From: CBDCUI01 sp965223115
Lineage (GTDB): Bacteria; Pseudomonadota; Gammaproteobacteria; UBA4575
Assembly: GCA_965223115.1 (NCBI GenBank)
Contig: OZ244982.1
Location: forward strand, 1,674,001 to 1,738,000
Reading direction: 5' to 3'
DNA: 64,000 nt
Shown here: piece after piece, positions 45,073-55,192 of the stretch
Layout of the letters: each line of letters opens with the position of its first letter
Numbering within the stretch: position 1 is the stretch's first letter
Notes under the pieces: model-generated
What the model was told of the DNA's origin: nothing
What the model saw: only the letters and a program-made list of their open reading frames with translations
The model's database searches: none
Program-made: the position numbers and the translations under genes

Positions 45073-46206
45073 CTAACGACTCTCTCTTTCTCGCCCAGAA
45101 CGGCCTGAACTATTTTGTTTATTACTTAGACCAAACTTATCTGATGTATACGTATCCTGCATAGTATTAGGATTTATCATTGAACGTTGTTTCACTATTT
45201 GATCTAGAGGAAGATAAAGTAAATTATTACTTCCCTCTACATCCATCAACACCTTATTACTATTTGCAAATACTGATTCAACGGCCTCTAGATATAGACG
45301 ATCTCGTGTAACTTCAGGCGCTTTTTCATATTCTGTCAATAATTTTAAAAAACGTTTAGCTTCACCTTCAGAGTTTGCAATTACACGATCACGATACGCT
45401 TCTGCTTCCTGCAATATTCTTGATGCTTCACCACGTGCTTGTGGAATAATACTGTTTTCATATGCTTCAGCTTCTTTTATATAGCGGTCTCGATCCTCTC
45501 TAGACTTAATTGCATCTGAGAAAGCCGCTTTTACAGCATCGGGAGGTTGTGATTCTTCCAAGTTTACTTTTTGTATGAAAATACCAGCGCCATACACATC
45601 CATTATACTTTGTAATAGTTCACGCGTTGCACTGGAAATTTGTGCGCGCCCTTCAAACAAAACAAAATCAATCGTACTTTTACCCACAATTTCACGCACA
45701 GCACTTTCCATTGCATCTTTAACCGTTACGTCAGGGTCTTTTAGATTAAATTTGTATTCTTCTGCATTTTTAATTTTGTATTGTGCTTCTAAAGAAACCT
45801 CAACAATATTTTCATCCTGAGTTAACATGGACGTTCGGTGTGAAACTTCACGCACTTGGTCCACATTAACAATTTCTACACTTTCAATTGGAAATGGCCA
45901 GTGCCAATTTAAACCTGCTGTTGTTGTTCTTTTATATTGGCCGAAACGAAGCTCTACACCTCTTTCCGCCTGTTGAACAGTATATAAACCTGTAAGTCCC
46001 CAGGCCGCAAGAGCCACAATTATGACAAAAAATGCCATTGAACTGCTAAGCCCTTTCCCACCACCTGAAGAACCCGAACCGAATATTCCACCAAACCTTT
46101 TAGTGAGATTGCGAAATACTTCATCTAAATCAGGTGGCCCCTGGTTACCAGAATTCTGGCCCCATGGGTCATTGTCTTTATTACCTCCTGGGCTATTCCA
46201 AGGCAT
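45073..46206 (-). CDS. hflK: FtsH modulator HflK
   Basis: Partner of HflC. 377 residues: a Gly/Asn/Asp-rich cytoplasmic start (MPWNSPGGNKDNDPWG), one span (about 55-75), the SPFH domain with RGVELRFGQYK and a C-terminal coiled region ending in a Ser/Arg-rich tail. The start MPWNSPGG matches the usual family beginning. It lies downstream of hfq-hflX. Confidence 0.96.
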   Translation of the reverse strand: MPWNSPGGNKDNDPWGQNSGNQGPPDLDEVFRNLTKRFGGIFGSGSSGGGKGLSSSMAFFVIIVALAAWGLTGLYTVQQAERGVELRFGQYKRTTTAGLNWHWPFPIESVEIVNVDQVREVSHRTSMLTQDENIVEVSLEAQYKIKNAEEYKFNLKDPDVTVKDAMESAVREIVGKSTIDFVLFEGRAQISSATRELLQSIMDVYGAGIFIQKVNLEESQPPDAVKAAFSDAIKSREDRDRYIKEAEAYENSIIPQARGEASRILQEAEAYRDRVIANSEGEAKRFLKLLTEYEKAPEVTRDRLYLEAVESVFANSNKVLMDVEGSNNLLYLPLDQIVKQRSMINPNTMQDTYTSDKFGLSNKQNSSGRSGRERESR

Positions 46207-46292
46207 GATCTACTCCGAGAATGATTTCCATTATTAGTTATTTATGTAAAACAGCGTGACATTCTATCAAGCCGATAGAAAAAATCAGCTAA

Positions 46293-47576
46293 TTAACTTG
46301 CCAGCTGCTCAGACTGTACTGGTAGTTGAAATTCCACAAATCTATTAAGCCTATGCAAAGGGACCTCTGCTTCAATTTGCCAATGGCCTTTATCATCGAC
46401 AAATTCTTGCACAATCTCACCATTATCATATAAATCACTACGTAAATGACCTTCTGAAGGTGGCAGACGTAACCAGACACGTTTCGCCCCATAATCAAAG
46501 CACTGGCGCAATGCTTTAATCACTAAATCTAGACCCTGGCTACGTAACGCCGATATCCAGACTTGTTGAATATTACCACTTTGATCTAATTGTATATTAG
46601 GTAACACATTTATTTGATCTATCTTGTTATAAACCAGTATTTGTGGAACCTCTAATGCATTGATCTGCTTAAGCACGGCTTCGACCTGTAAAATATTATC
46701 ATCTCGATGCCGATCGCTCGCATCAATGACGTGCAATACTAAATCTGCTTCTTGGGTTTCTTGTAAAGTGGCATGAAAGGCCTCTATGAGATCATGAGGT
46801 AAATCTTGAATAAATCCAACAGTATCAGCAAGTACTACATGCTGGCCTTTAGCTATTTGTAAACGCCGCAAAGTTGGATCTAGTGTGGCAAATAATTTAT
46901 CAGCTGAATATACATCAGAGTCTGTCAATACATTAAAAAGCGTGGACTTACCTGCATTAGTATAACCAACTATAGCAACTGTCGGAGTGGTGGTTTTCCT
47001 ACGCGCTGCACGGCTTTGATTACGTTGTTGACGTAACTTTTCTAAACGCTTAGACAATTGCTTAATACGTTGTCTTAATAAACGTCGGTCTGATTCAAGT
47101 TGCTTTTCACCTGGACCACGTAAACCAATACCACCCTTTTGACGCTCTAAGTGACTCCAGCCACGTACTAATCGAGTAGAAAGATATTTTAATTGCGCAA
47201 GTTCTACTTGTAGCTTGCCTTCATAAGAACGGGCTCGTTGCGCAAAGATATCAAGTATTAATCCTGTTCGATCTAATACTCGCCTTTTACATATTTTTTC
47301 TAAATTGCGTTCCTGACTAGGTGTAAGCGAATAATTAAAGATCACAATATCTGCATTAAGGGCTTCAGCGAGTTTTCCTATTTCATCTACTTTGCCACTG
47401 CCTATTAGTAGCTTCGTATCAGGCGTGGTTCGCTGTACCGTGATTATGGTTGCGATTTCTGCACCAGTAGATTTTACTAATTCTTTGAATTCATCTAAAT
47501 CTTGATTATTTGTCACGCTACGAAAGCAGACATGAACAAGAATGGCACGTTCACCAAATTCTGGACGCTCAAACAA
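46293..47576 (-). CDS. hflX: Ribosome-associated GTPase HflX
   Basis: A GTPase that splits stalled or hibernating ribosomes. 427 residues: N-terminal HflX domain (DLDEFKELVKSTGAEI), a Lys/Arg-rich coiled linker (RLLRQRIKQLSKRLEKLRQQRNQSRAAR), then the G domain with P-loop VGYTNAGKSTLFN, DTVGFIQDLPH and NKID. It lies between hfq and hflK. Length and motif set are normal. Confidence 0.96.
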   Translation of the reverse strand: MFERPEFGERAILVHVCFRSVTNNQDLDEFKELVKSTGAEIATIITVQRTTPDTKLLIGSGKVDEIGKLAEALNADIVIFNYSLTPSQERNLEKICKRRVLDRTGLILDIFAQRARSYEGKLQVELAQLKYLSTRLVRGWSHLERQKGGIGLRGPGEKQLESDRRLLRQRIKQLSKRLEKLRQQRNQSRAARRKTTTPTVAIVGYTNAGKSTLFNVLTDSDVYSADKLFATLDPTLRRLQIAKGQHVVLADTVGFIQDLPHDLIEAFHATLQETQEADLVLHVIDASDRHRDDNILQVEAVLKQINALEVPQILVYNKIDQINVLPNIQLDQSGNIQQVWISALRSQGLDLVIKALRQCFDYGAKRVWLRLPPSEGHLRSDLYDNGEIVQEFVDDKGHWQIEAEVPLHRLNRFVEFQLPVQSEQLAS

Positions 47577-47614
47577 ACACTCGCTCCAGTTTTAAACCTG
47601 AATATAATAAAGAA

Positions 47615-47851
47615 TTATTCAGGCTGCTCGTCATTAAATGGGATTTTAACCATTCTTGCAGGAACAATAGTAGAAATCGCATGTTTATATACCATTTGAT
47701 TTACACTATTTTTCAGCAGTACTACAAACTGATCAAATGAATCGACTTGGCCCTGAAGCTTAATCCCATTAACCAAATATATAGCAACTGGAACTTTTTC
47801 TTTGCGTAATGCATTGAGAAAGGGCTCTTGGAGAGTTTGGCCTTTTGACAT
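47615..47851 (-). CDS. hfq: RNA chaperone Hfq
   Basis: A hexameric Sm-like protein that pairs small RNAs with mRNAs. 78 residues from the ATG at 47851, preceded by a GTG one codon earlier; MSKGQTLQEPFLNALRK is the usual beginning. Sm1 (VAIYLVNGIKLQGQVDSFDQFVVLLKN) and Sm2 (YKHAISTIVP) are intact, and the C-terminal tail is short (about 12 residues). Presence of Hfq makes base-pairing small RNAs in this genome likely. Confidence 0.98.
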   Translation of the reverse strand: MSKGQTLQEPFLNALRKEKVPVAIYLVNGIKLQGQVDSFDQFVVLLKNSVNQMVYKHAISTIVPARMVKIPFNDEQPE

Positions 47852-47957
47852 CACTGTAACACCTCTAGTTTTTGTTATTTTATTGTTAGTTTTGTCTGTT
47901 ATTGAGTTGTTGACCTTACTTCAATTTACCACTCAGATTCATAGTGTACCAGCTAGG

Positions 47958-48887
47958 CTAGCCTATATGTGAGTGAATTTTATGACAGATGTCATGAATA
48001 TCATACTTCTCAGCTGGAATACATGTAAGGCCTACTTCATTTCTCAGCCAAGTTAGTTGTCGCTTAGCAAGTTGACGGGTAGCAATCACAGCCTTACTAC
48101 ACATCGTCTCTTGATCATAACCACCGTCAAAAAACTTCCATGCTTGTCTATATCCGACAGAACGCATTGATGGTAGTTCAGAATTTAAATCATTACGTTT
48201 ATGCAGTTGTCCAACTTCTTCCAAAAACCCCGCTTCTAACATATCTTGAAAACGTCGTTCGATGCGCCAATGTAGTAAGGCACGATCTTCAGGAATTAAC
48301 GCAATCTTTAATGCATTAAATAAACGTGCAGGTCTTCTTGTTTTAGCATGCCAAGTACTAATAGGTATGCCCGTCAACTCGTAAACCTCTAATGCCCTTT
48401 GAATACGTTGTGGGTCGTTCGGGTGGATACGTGCAGCAGCTTGAGGATCGACTTCACTAAGTTGTGCATGCAAAAAATCCCAGCCTTTAAGTTTTGCTCT
48501 GTCATTTAACTTTTCCCGCATCGATGCATTTGCACTAGGCATTTGTGATAACCCACGTTGCAAGGTACTAAAGTACAGCATGGTGCCTCCCACCAACAGT
48601 GGGAATTTATTCTTTGCGTAAATTTCGCGTATGAGCTGCAATGCATCTGCGCGAAAACTCGCAGCTGAATAAGGCTCACTAGGATCAAGAATATCAATTA
48701 AATGATGCGGATATTTTTGTAAAATTTGTTTATTTGGTTTAGCAGAACCTATATTTAAGCCACGATAGACCATAACTGAGTCCACGCTAATTATTTCACA
48801 AGGAAACTCGTCATGGATTTTAAAAGCAAGGTCTGTTTTGCCACTCGCCGTGGGACCCATCAAAAAAACTACAGGAATATTTTGCAC
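47958..48887 (-). CDS. miaA: tRNA dimethylallyltransferase
   Basis: Adds the isopentenyl group to A37 of tRNAs reading UNN codons. 309 residues with P-loop GPTASGKTDLAF, DSVMVYRGLNIGSAKP and the conserved RQLAKRQLTWLRNE block near the end. Order mutL-miaA-hfq is conserved. Confidence 0.97.
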   Translation of the reverse strand: MQNIPVVFLMGPTASGKTDLAFKIHDEFPCEIISVDSVMVYRGLNIGSAKPNKQILQKYPHHLIDILDPSEPYSAASFRADALQLIREIYAKNKFPLLVGGTMLYFSTLQRGLSQMPSANASMREKLNDRAKLKGWDFLHAQLSEVDPQAAARIHPNDPQRIQRALEVYELTGIPISTWHAKTRRPARLFNALKIALIPEDRALLHWRIERRFQDMLEAGFLEEVGQLHKRNDLNSELPSMRSVGYRQAWKFFDGGYDQETMCSKAVIATRQLAKRQLTWLRNEVGLTCIPAEKYDIHDICHKIHSHIG

Positions 48888-49025
48888 TATCTTAATTTAA
48901 CAACACCCATTTACATTTAAGTTCTGAGACAGCATAGAAAACCATGCATCTTTTATAATAGTACAAATTAAATAAAACGGAGATTATTTATTCTTTATTA
49001 TTCTGGCAAGAATTGTTTAAACACC

Positions 49026-50837
49026 TTAATGCCCACGTTTAAACAACTTATCGAGCTGATCAATACTTAATTGCACCCAGGTCGGACGCCCATGATTACA
49101 TTGTGCACTTCTTTCTGTAGATTCCATTTCACGTAATAGTGCATTCATTTCAGTTATGGTTAATTTACGATGCGCCCTTACAGACCCATAGCAAGCCATT
49201 GTAGAAAGTAATTGATTATTAGCTTGTTCCAGTTTCTCCGAAGAGCCAAACATGTTTAAATCTGCCAACACATCTATAATTAATTCATTTACATCACCTT
49301 GTTGCAAAAAAGACGGAATCTCACGCACAACAATACTTTCATCTCCTAAACGTTCCACATGAAAGCCAAATTTAAAAAACAAGTCTTTGTGTTGTTCAGC
49401 TAAAACAGCTTCTTGCTGACTTACATTAATAGTAAGCGGCATCAACAATGGTTGTGTGGTTACACCACCTTGTTGATGTTGAATTTTAAGTTGTTCATAA
49501 ACAATACGTTCATGTGCCGCATGCATATCAACAATGATTAAGCCCTTAGCATTTTGTGCGAGAATATAAATGCCATGCAATTGTGCAATAGCATAACCTA
49601 ACGGTGGTGCTTGTTCGGCGGTATGCGAACTAACCTCCGTCTCATTTACCTCTAATATAGGGTTTGGTAACGTGGTCGCTGCATAATCTACATCAGCTTC
49701 ACCCACGTGGCTTTGAGTGCCAATCGTATTGGAGTATTCATATTGCGACATAGCACTATTCACTTGTGCTGCGCGAATATAATCATCCACCACTTCACGA
49801 TATTGCTGTGCAGCCTGCTGCTCTTCATTAGGCATTGTCTCCGCAATGGCCTTACCAATCGTATGACGTATAAAATCATGTACATATCTTGCCTGACGAA
49901 AACGCACTTCATGTTTGGTGGGATGTGCATTTACATCCACTTGAGTAGGATCAATTTGTAAAAACAATACAAACGCAGGATAGCGCCCATGATATAGCAC
50001 ATCTTTATATGCTTGTTTTATTGCATGTGAGATTACCTTGTCACGAATAACACGGCCGTTTACAAAGAAATACTGCAGATCTGCCTGACTACGCGAGAAG
50101 GTTGGCAAGCTAATCCAACCACAAATTTGTATATCCTGTGCTGAATTCTCTAAATGAATGCTCTGTTTCGCAAATTGCTGACCACATATTTGTTGCAAAC
50201 GATTAACGCGCTCTTGCTCAGAATCCACCGCATATAAATTAAAATTTTCACGACCATTATGTTTAGCCTGCAGAGCAATATCAAAACGGCTTAATGCTAT
50301 TTTTCGTATTACGGCCTCACAGTGCTGCAATTCTGTTCGTTCAGTACGCAAAAACTTTTTGCGTGCTGGTACATTAAAAAATATGTCTTTGACTTCCACT
50401 GTAGTACCACAATCCTGGCGAGCTGGGCATAGTTCATTTGAAAACTCACCCCCCTCCCCAACAAGGGTCCACCCCGCATTATTATCAGTGTTCGTATTTG
50501 AAGAAACTTTAAATCTAGAAACTGAAGCTATGCTTGGCAGCGCTTCACCTCGAAAACCTAACGAGCTGATATTTTCCAAATCTTCAAGTGATGAAATCTT
50601 ACTGGTAGCATGACGAGCCAAAGCCAATGTTATTTCATTTTTTGGTATACCATAACCGTTATCAGTAACGCGTATAGTAGATATACCACCTTGTTCAAGC
50701 TCGATTAAAATTTTAGTTGCTCCCGCATCTAAAGCATTTTCCAAAAGCTCTTTTAGCACGGAAGCCGGCCTCTCAATAACTTCACCGGCGGCAATCTGAT
50801 TAATAAGGTGTGGAGATAGTTGTTGGATAGGATTCAT
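49026..50837 (-). CDS. mutL: DNA mismatch repair protein MutL
   Basis: 603 residues. The GHKL ATPase N-terminal half has AGEVIERPASVLKELLENALDAGAT, VTDNGYGI and GFRGEALPSIASVS; a variable linker (about 340-410) leads to the dimerisation domain (AQLHGIYILAQNAKGLIIVDMHAAHERI ... ACYGSVRAHRKL). The endonuclease motif DQHAxxE(X)4E is not present in that form (DMHAAHERIVYE), as expected where MutH or Dam-type systems occur; that inference is weak. The hypothetical gene upstream starts 8 bp away. Confidence 0.97.
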   Translation of the reverse strand: MNPIQQLSPHLINQIAAGEVIERPASVLKELLENALDAGATKILIELEQGGISTIRVTDNGYGIPKNEITLALARHATSKISSLEDLENISSLGFRGEALPSIASVSRFKVSSNTNTDNNAGWTLVGEGGEFSNELCPARQDCGTTVEVKDIFFNVPARKKFLRTERTELQHCEAVIRKIALSRFDIALQAKHNGRENFNLYAVDSEQERVNRLQQICGQQFAKQSIHLENSAQDIQICGWISLPTFSRSQADLQYFFVNGRVIRDKVISHAIKQAYKDVLYHGRYPAFVLFLQIDPTQVDVNAHPTKHEVRFRQARYVHDFIRHTIGKAIAETMPNEEQQAAQQYREVVDDYIRAAQVNSAMSQYEYSNTIGTQSHVGEADVDYAATTLPNPILEVNETEVSSHTAEQAPPLGYAIAQLHGIYILAQNAKGLIIVDMHAAHERIVYEQLKIQHQQGGVTTQPLLMPLTINVSQQEAVLAEQHKDLFFKFGFHVERLGDESIVVREIPSFLQQGDVNELIIDVLADLNMFGSSEKLEQANNQLLSTMACYGSVRAHRKLTITEMNALLREMESTERSAQCNHGRPTWVQLSIDQLDKLFKRGH

Positions 50838-50844
50838 ATATCAT

Positions 50845-51213
50845 TCACCCCAAAGGGATTGGTTGTTCGTCTTGTAGCTGCAACATCTTTTTGAAACCCG
50901 ATAGCGCATATGAAATAAACGCATTTTTATCTGACCAAGAATTTGACCTATCGATGATATTTCCTGATTTTTCTGCTCCCAACTGGTCTGCAAACACACG
51001 TACTATATGTGTTCCGTTGCTTGGCTCTGTAGCAGGTGCTTTTTCACATGTAATAAACACTTCGGGCTCATTGTGCCCATCTTTTATAGCTGCAAGCAAA
51101 TACTCATACTCTGCTTCATCACTTGATGTAATTTCTTCAAGCACAACAATCGTATATGGGCCAAACTTATAGCGTTGCTTTGGAATTGCAGTGGAAATAC
51201 TTGGTTTCTGCAT
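50845..51213 (-). CDS. Hypothetical protein next to mutL
   Basis: A 122-residue soluble protein of alternating strand and helix prediction, not recognised. Notable blocks are YTIVVLEEITSSDEAEYEYLLAAIKDGHNEPEVFITCEKAP and GTHIVRVFADQLGAEKSG. It lies 8 bp before the mutL start on the same strand, so it is probably in the mutL operon. Convergent or neighbouring genes give no hint of function. Confidence 0.65.
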   Translation of the reverse strand: MQKPSISTAIPKQRYKFGPYTIVVLEEITSSDEAEYEYLLAAIKDGHNEPEVFITCEKAPATEPSNGTHIVRVFADQLGAEKSGNIIDRSNSWSDKNAFISYALSGFKKMLQLQDEQPIPLG

Positions 51214-51277
51214 AAGTTTAAGAGGTTGTCGTGCTAGGATAATGCAAAATTACTGCTAGAAAATACTTAACGCAACT

Positions 51278-52111
51278 ATGTCGAAGCAAATTTTACAGCT
51301 ATACCCTTTACCTGGAACAAAATTAAATTTAAATAATCTGTATTTAAATCATTTTGGCTGGTATCAAAAAGGCGCAACTAAGCCAAGAGTAGTAGCCAAT
51401 TTCTTAGCCAGTGTAGATGGACGCATTGCAATTAGCGAAACCCATAAACCTGATCTGTACTTACCAGAACATTTAACTAGTAAAGAAGATTTTAGACTAT
51501 TCCTTGAGCTCTACGCCCAAGCGGATTGCCTTATCACCCATGGTGGTTACTTACGTGATTTAGCAAATAACAAGTTAGGAAATATATTGCAATTGCCACA
51601 TGAGAGAGAATTCTTAGATTTGCACGAATGGCGCAAGCAACAAGGCCTCAAGCCCTATGCAGATATTATAATTGCAAGCTCAAGTCTAGATTTTCCAATG
51701 CATGCATCACTTAAAGAAAACCAACAAAAAGTTTTTATTGCAACGGGAGAAGGCGCAAACCAAGAAAGATGTGACTACTGGGAAAAACAAGGTTATGAAA
51801 TACTCTATACAGGTAAATCAAAACATGTTGAAGGCGCCCCATTGATTAACACATTAGCAAAAAAAGGGTACAGGCATATTTATTTAATTGCAGGACCTAA
51901 GATGCTTCACACTATGGCTGCAGATCAACAACTTTATAAATTATACTTAAGCAACTCGCACCAATTACTTGGAAGCGATGTGTTTAGAACAATTTTAGAT
52001 GGAAATGCATTAAATAAAGTCCATCTCAAGTTAAACTCATTGTTTTATGACGAGAAATCAGAAAATAATTGCGGACAATTTTTTAGTAGCTATATGTGCT
52101 CATATGGTTAA
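51278..52111 (+). CDS. RibD C-terminal-domain reductase
   Basis: A 277-residue protein resembling the reductase domain of RibD and dihydrofolate-reductase-like enzymes: KPRVVANFLASVDGRIA (N-terminal substrate strand), DCLITHGGYLRDL, and GYRHIYLIAGPKMLHTMAADQQLYKLYLSNSHQLLG in place of the usual GGxxL block. No deaminase domain is attached. Stand-alone members act in riboflavin or unrelated reductions; this one has no riboflavin genes nearby. It is followed by sohB on the same strand 22 bp later. Confidence 0.78.
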   Translation: MSKQILQLYPLPGTKLNLNNLYLNHFGWYQKGATKPRVVANFLASVDGRIAISETHKPDLYLPEHLTSKEDFRLFLELYAQADCLITHGGYLRDLANNKLGNILQLPHEREFLDLHEWRKQQGLKPYADIIIASSSLDFPMHASLKENQQKVFIATGEGANQERCDYWEKQGYEILYTGKSKHVEGAPLINTLAKKGYRHIYLIAGPKMLHTMAADQQLYKLYLSNSHQLLGSDVFRTILDGNALNKVHLKLNSLFYDEKSENNCGQFFSSYMCSYG

Positions 52112-52133
52112 TTAACATATTAGGAAATTTATC

Positions 52134-53162
52134 ATGGCTGAATTCTTTATAGAATATGGATTATTTCTAGCAAAAACAGTAACAATACTAGCATTCATCT
52201 GGTTATTGATAAGCATAACTTTTTCTTTTTCAAAAAAAGCACGAGAAGAAGATCATTTTGAAATTATAAACCTAAATGATAAATACAAATCTATTACTGA
52301 CACTCTCCACTTTTCCTTACTGTCCAAAAAAGAACTAAAAAAAGCAAAAAAGCAGCAGAAAAAAGAAATAAAAAAAGAAAAAAAATCTGAACCTGTTACA
52401 AACAAAAAGCGAATTTTTGTGCTTAACTTTTTAGGCAACATAAAAGCTACAGCAGTACGACATTTGCGCAAAGAAATTACGGCAATTCTATCTGTAGCAA
52501 ACAGTAATGATGAAGTTGTAGTTTGTCTTGAGAATGCCGGTGGTTTGGTACACGAACACGGATTTGCTGCCTCACAACTATTACGCATTAAGCAAAAAAA
52601 TATCCCTCTCACTGTTGCTATAGATAAAGTTGCTGCAAGTGGTGGCTATATGATGGCCTGTGTCGCCGATAAAATTCTTGCTGCACCTTTTGCCATTGTG
52701 GGCTCCATTGGCGTATTGGCACAGCTACCTAATTTTAACCGCTTACTTGATAAACACGGTGTCGACTTTGAACTAATGAAAGCCGGCGAGCTAAAACGAA
52801 CCATAACGATGTTTGGTAAAAATACAGAAGAAGACCGTGAACATTTCAATGAGCAGCTTGAAGATACTCATGCCCTTTTTAAGGAATTTGTTAAAGAAAA
52901 CCGCCCTGAGCTAGACATCGACAAAGTTGCAACAGGCGAACATTGGCTTGCAAGTCGTGCACTTGCACTTAATCTGGTCGATGAATTAATTACCAGTGAT
53001 GATTATTTGTTAAATGGGAGTAAGGAAGCAGATATCTACGAAATAAGCTGCAAAGTTCCTAAAACAATCAGTGAACGACTCGCAACTTCCGTTCAACTTA
53101 CTGTTGATAAACTATTTTTTTCTTGGTGGCAAAAAGAACACAATTCAAAATTTTTTAATTAA
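52134..53162 (+). CDS. sohB: Inner-membrane S49 peptidase SohB
   Basis: 342 residues: an N-terminal span (about 8-30), a Lys-rich cytoplasmic or juxtamembrane part (KKELKKAKKQQKKEIKKEKK) and the S49 peptidase domain. The nucleophile lies in KVAASGGYMMACVADK; the following FAIVGSIGVLAQLPNFNRLLDKHGVDFELMKAGELKRTI block with the general-base lysine is characteristic. SohB-type enzymes cleave membrane-bound signal peptides and misfolded proteins. Confidence 0.93.
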   Translation: MAEFFIEYGLFLAKTVTILAFIWLLISITFSFSKKAREEDHFEIINLNDKYKSITDTLHFSLLSKKELKKAKKQQKKEIKKEKKSEPVTNKKRIFVLNFLGNIKATAVRHLRKEITAILSVANSNDEVVVCLENAGGLVHEHGFAASQLLRIKQKNIPLTVAIDKVAASGGYMMACVADKILAAPFAIVGSIGVLAQLPNFNRLLDKHGVDFELMKAGELKRTITMFGKNTEEDREHFNEQLEDTHALFKEFVKENRPELDIDKVATGEHWLASRALALNLVDELITSDDYLLNGSKEADIYEISCKVPKTISERLATSVQLTVDKLFFSWWQKEHNSKFFN

Positions 53163-53312
53163 TATTAAGTTCAATATAAAAATTTTATGTGGAAAATTAA
53201 CTGTTAACATAACTTTTCAAACCATGCTTCGATTGCATCATAAAATCATCACTTATGACCCTAGGTCATCAAGCTATTTCTCTCAAAAGATATCAAATAA
53301 CTTAAAGGATCT

Positions 53313-55052
53313 ATGGAAGACTTAAGGCTGCACGATGCTGTAGTGTTTCTTACCGCCGCAGGCCTTGTAATTCCATTTGCAAAACGGTTAAGGATAAGTC
53401 CCGTCCTAAGCTTTATGCTTATAGGTTTGGCTGTAGGCCCATACGGCCTTGCAAGATTCGCAGAGCAGTATGCTTGGTTGCAACATTTTTTAATTACAGA
53501 TGTTACGGGTGTGCGTGCATTTGCAGAACTCGGAGTAGTTTTCTTACTATTTATGATTGGACTAGAGTTGTCATTCGAGCGACTTTGGAGACTGCGTTAC
53601 TTAGTATTTGGTTTAGGTTCAACACAGATCATAATTACCGGAATCATTATTGGTGGTATTGCTTGGTTTTTTGGCAATTCTGTACAAGCTTCTGTAATAC
53701 TAGGAAGTTGTCTTGCACTATCTTCTACAGCAATAGTAGTACAGTTGTTAGTAGAACACAGTCGCTTTGGTAGTACAGTTGGTCATGGCAGTTTTGCAAT
53801 CCTTCTTGCCCAAGACCTTGCAGTAGTCCCTATCTTATTTGCGGTCAGCACATTTGGTGCCTTCTCTGGTAATTCATTAATTTGGCCATTAAGCCTGGCA
53901 TTAGGTGAGGCGCTCATTGCCGTTTTAATTATCCTTAGCGTTGGTAGATTGTTGATTCGACCATTGTTTCGATTTGTTGGTACAACTGATAGTCCGGAAC
54001 TTTTTATGGCAGTAACATTGTTGATAATCATTGCAACTGCCGTTGCCACTCATACAGCTGGCTTATCCGCTGCACTTGGAGCATTTCTTGCTGGGCTTAT
54101 TCTTGCCGAAACCGAGTTTCGCCACGAAATTGAGATTAATGTTGAACCATTCAAGGGCTTATTGCTCGGCTTATTTTTTATGTCTGTTGCAATGGGTATA
54201 GATTTATCCGAGATATTGGCAAGACCCGTTTGGATTTTTCTATCTGTCATAGGTCTATTTGTTATTAAGTCATTAATCACTACTTTACTTGCACGTATTT
54301 TTGGTTTTAGTTGGGCTCAGGCAACTGAAATAGGACTGCTTCTTGGTCAAGGTGGTGAATTCGCATTTGTGGTGGTTGGTATGGCGCTCAGTCTCTCTCT
54401 TTTACCTGAATCCACAGGACAATTTATGCTTATCGTTGTTAGTGTAACTATGTTTCTCACACCATTGGTAGCACGTATGGCAAATAGTATCGGGGCTAAA
54501 ATAGAAGCACATACGCAACCTGCTAATGAACAAGAAGAAATAATTCCGCACTTAACCAATCATGTCATCATTGTAGGCTTTGGACGCACAGGTCAATTAC
54601 TGGCAACGTTATGTGATCAACAACAAATTGAGCACATTGCTCTTGATCTAGATATTGCACACGTTACTAATTCACGAGCACAAGGCGCACCAGTTTATCT
54701 CGGTGATGCAAGTCGCGTCGCCATGTTACATAAAATTGGTCTAAAACAAGCAGCAGTTCTAGCAGTTTGTACCGATGACCCCAATGCTACTGAGCAAGTA
54801 TTGCGAGCCGCACGTCGTATTTCATCTACTGTCCCCATAGTTGCACGCGTTCATGATAATACACATGCGTCAAGTCTGTTGGACCAAGGCGCCACAGAAG
54901 TTGTCCCTGAAGTTTTGGAATCAGGTCTTCAGCTTGGGCATGTGATGCTTGAAAAGATTGGTCTTTCGGCTAATGCAGCTCGCGATATTATTGATGCGCA
55001 ACGGACAGAAACTATGCATGAATTACACAAACCCGTTACTGGCAATCAATAA
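53313..55052 (+). CDS. Kef-type CPA2 cation:proton antiporter with RCK/TrkA-N domain
   Basis: A 579-residue inner-membrane antiporter with about twelve spans (1-390) and a C-terminal NAD-binding regulatory domain (NHVIIVGFGRTGQLLATLC, DLDIAHV, YLGDASRVAMLHKIGL). Ion-path motifs seen are FLLFMIGLELSFERLW, SSTAIVVQLLVEHSRFG and QDLAVVPILF. It resembles KefB/KefC but has no adjacent KefF or KefG ancillary subunit, and the glutathione-sensing residues cannot be judged by eye. Potassium is the likeliest cation. Confidence 0.88.
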   Translation: MEDLRLHDAVVFLTAAGLVIPFAKRLRISPVLSFMLIGLAVGPYGLARFAEQYAWLQHFLITDVTGVRAFAELGVVFLLFMIGLELSFERLWRLRYLVFGLGSTQIIITGIIIGGIAWFFGNSVQASVILGSCLALSSTAIVVQLLVEHSRFGSTVGHGSFAILLAQDLAVVPILFAVSTFGAFSGNSLIWPLSLALGEALIAVLIILSVGRLLIRPLFRFVGTTDSPELFMAVTLLIIIATAVATHTAGLSAALGAFLAGLILAETEFRHEIEINVEPFKGLLLGLFFMSVAMGIDLSEILARPVWIFLSVIGLFVIKSLITTLLARIFGFSWAQATEIGLLLGQGGEFAFVVVGMALSLSLLPESTGQFMLIVVSVTMFLTPLVARMANSIGAKIEAHTQPANEQEEIIPHLTNHVIIVGFGRTGQLLATLCDQQQIEHIALDLDIAHVTNSRAQGAPVYLGDASRVAMLHKIGLKQAAVLAVCTDDPNATEQVLRAARRISSTVPIVARVHDNTHASSLLDQGATEVVPEVLESGLQLGHVMLEKIGLSANAARDIIDAQRTETMHELHKPVTGNQ

Positions 55053-55192
55053 AACAATCTATTCTTACATTGAGAAGAATCAATGCTCACAAGCAAGTTA
55101 TAACATTTAATTTATAATTGAATGCCCACTCTTAGATAAAAACAGATATAAATATTTTGACAATTGAAAGCTGCAACTAATCAAAAAAAGAC

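Noticed and set aside
52253..52612. 119-codon minus-strand ORF opposite sohB
   Set aside because: Phe/Ser-rich shadow of the Lys-rich SohB linker; no supporting features.
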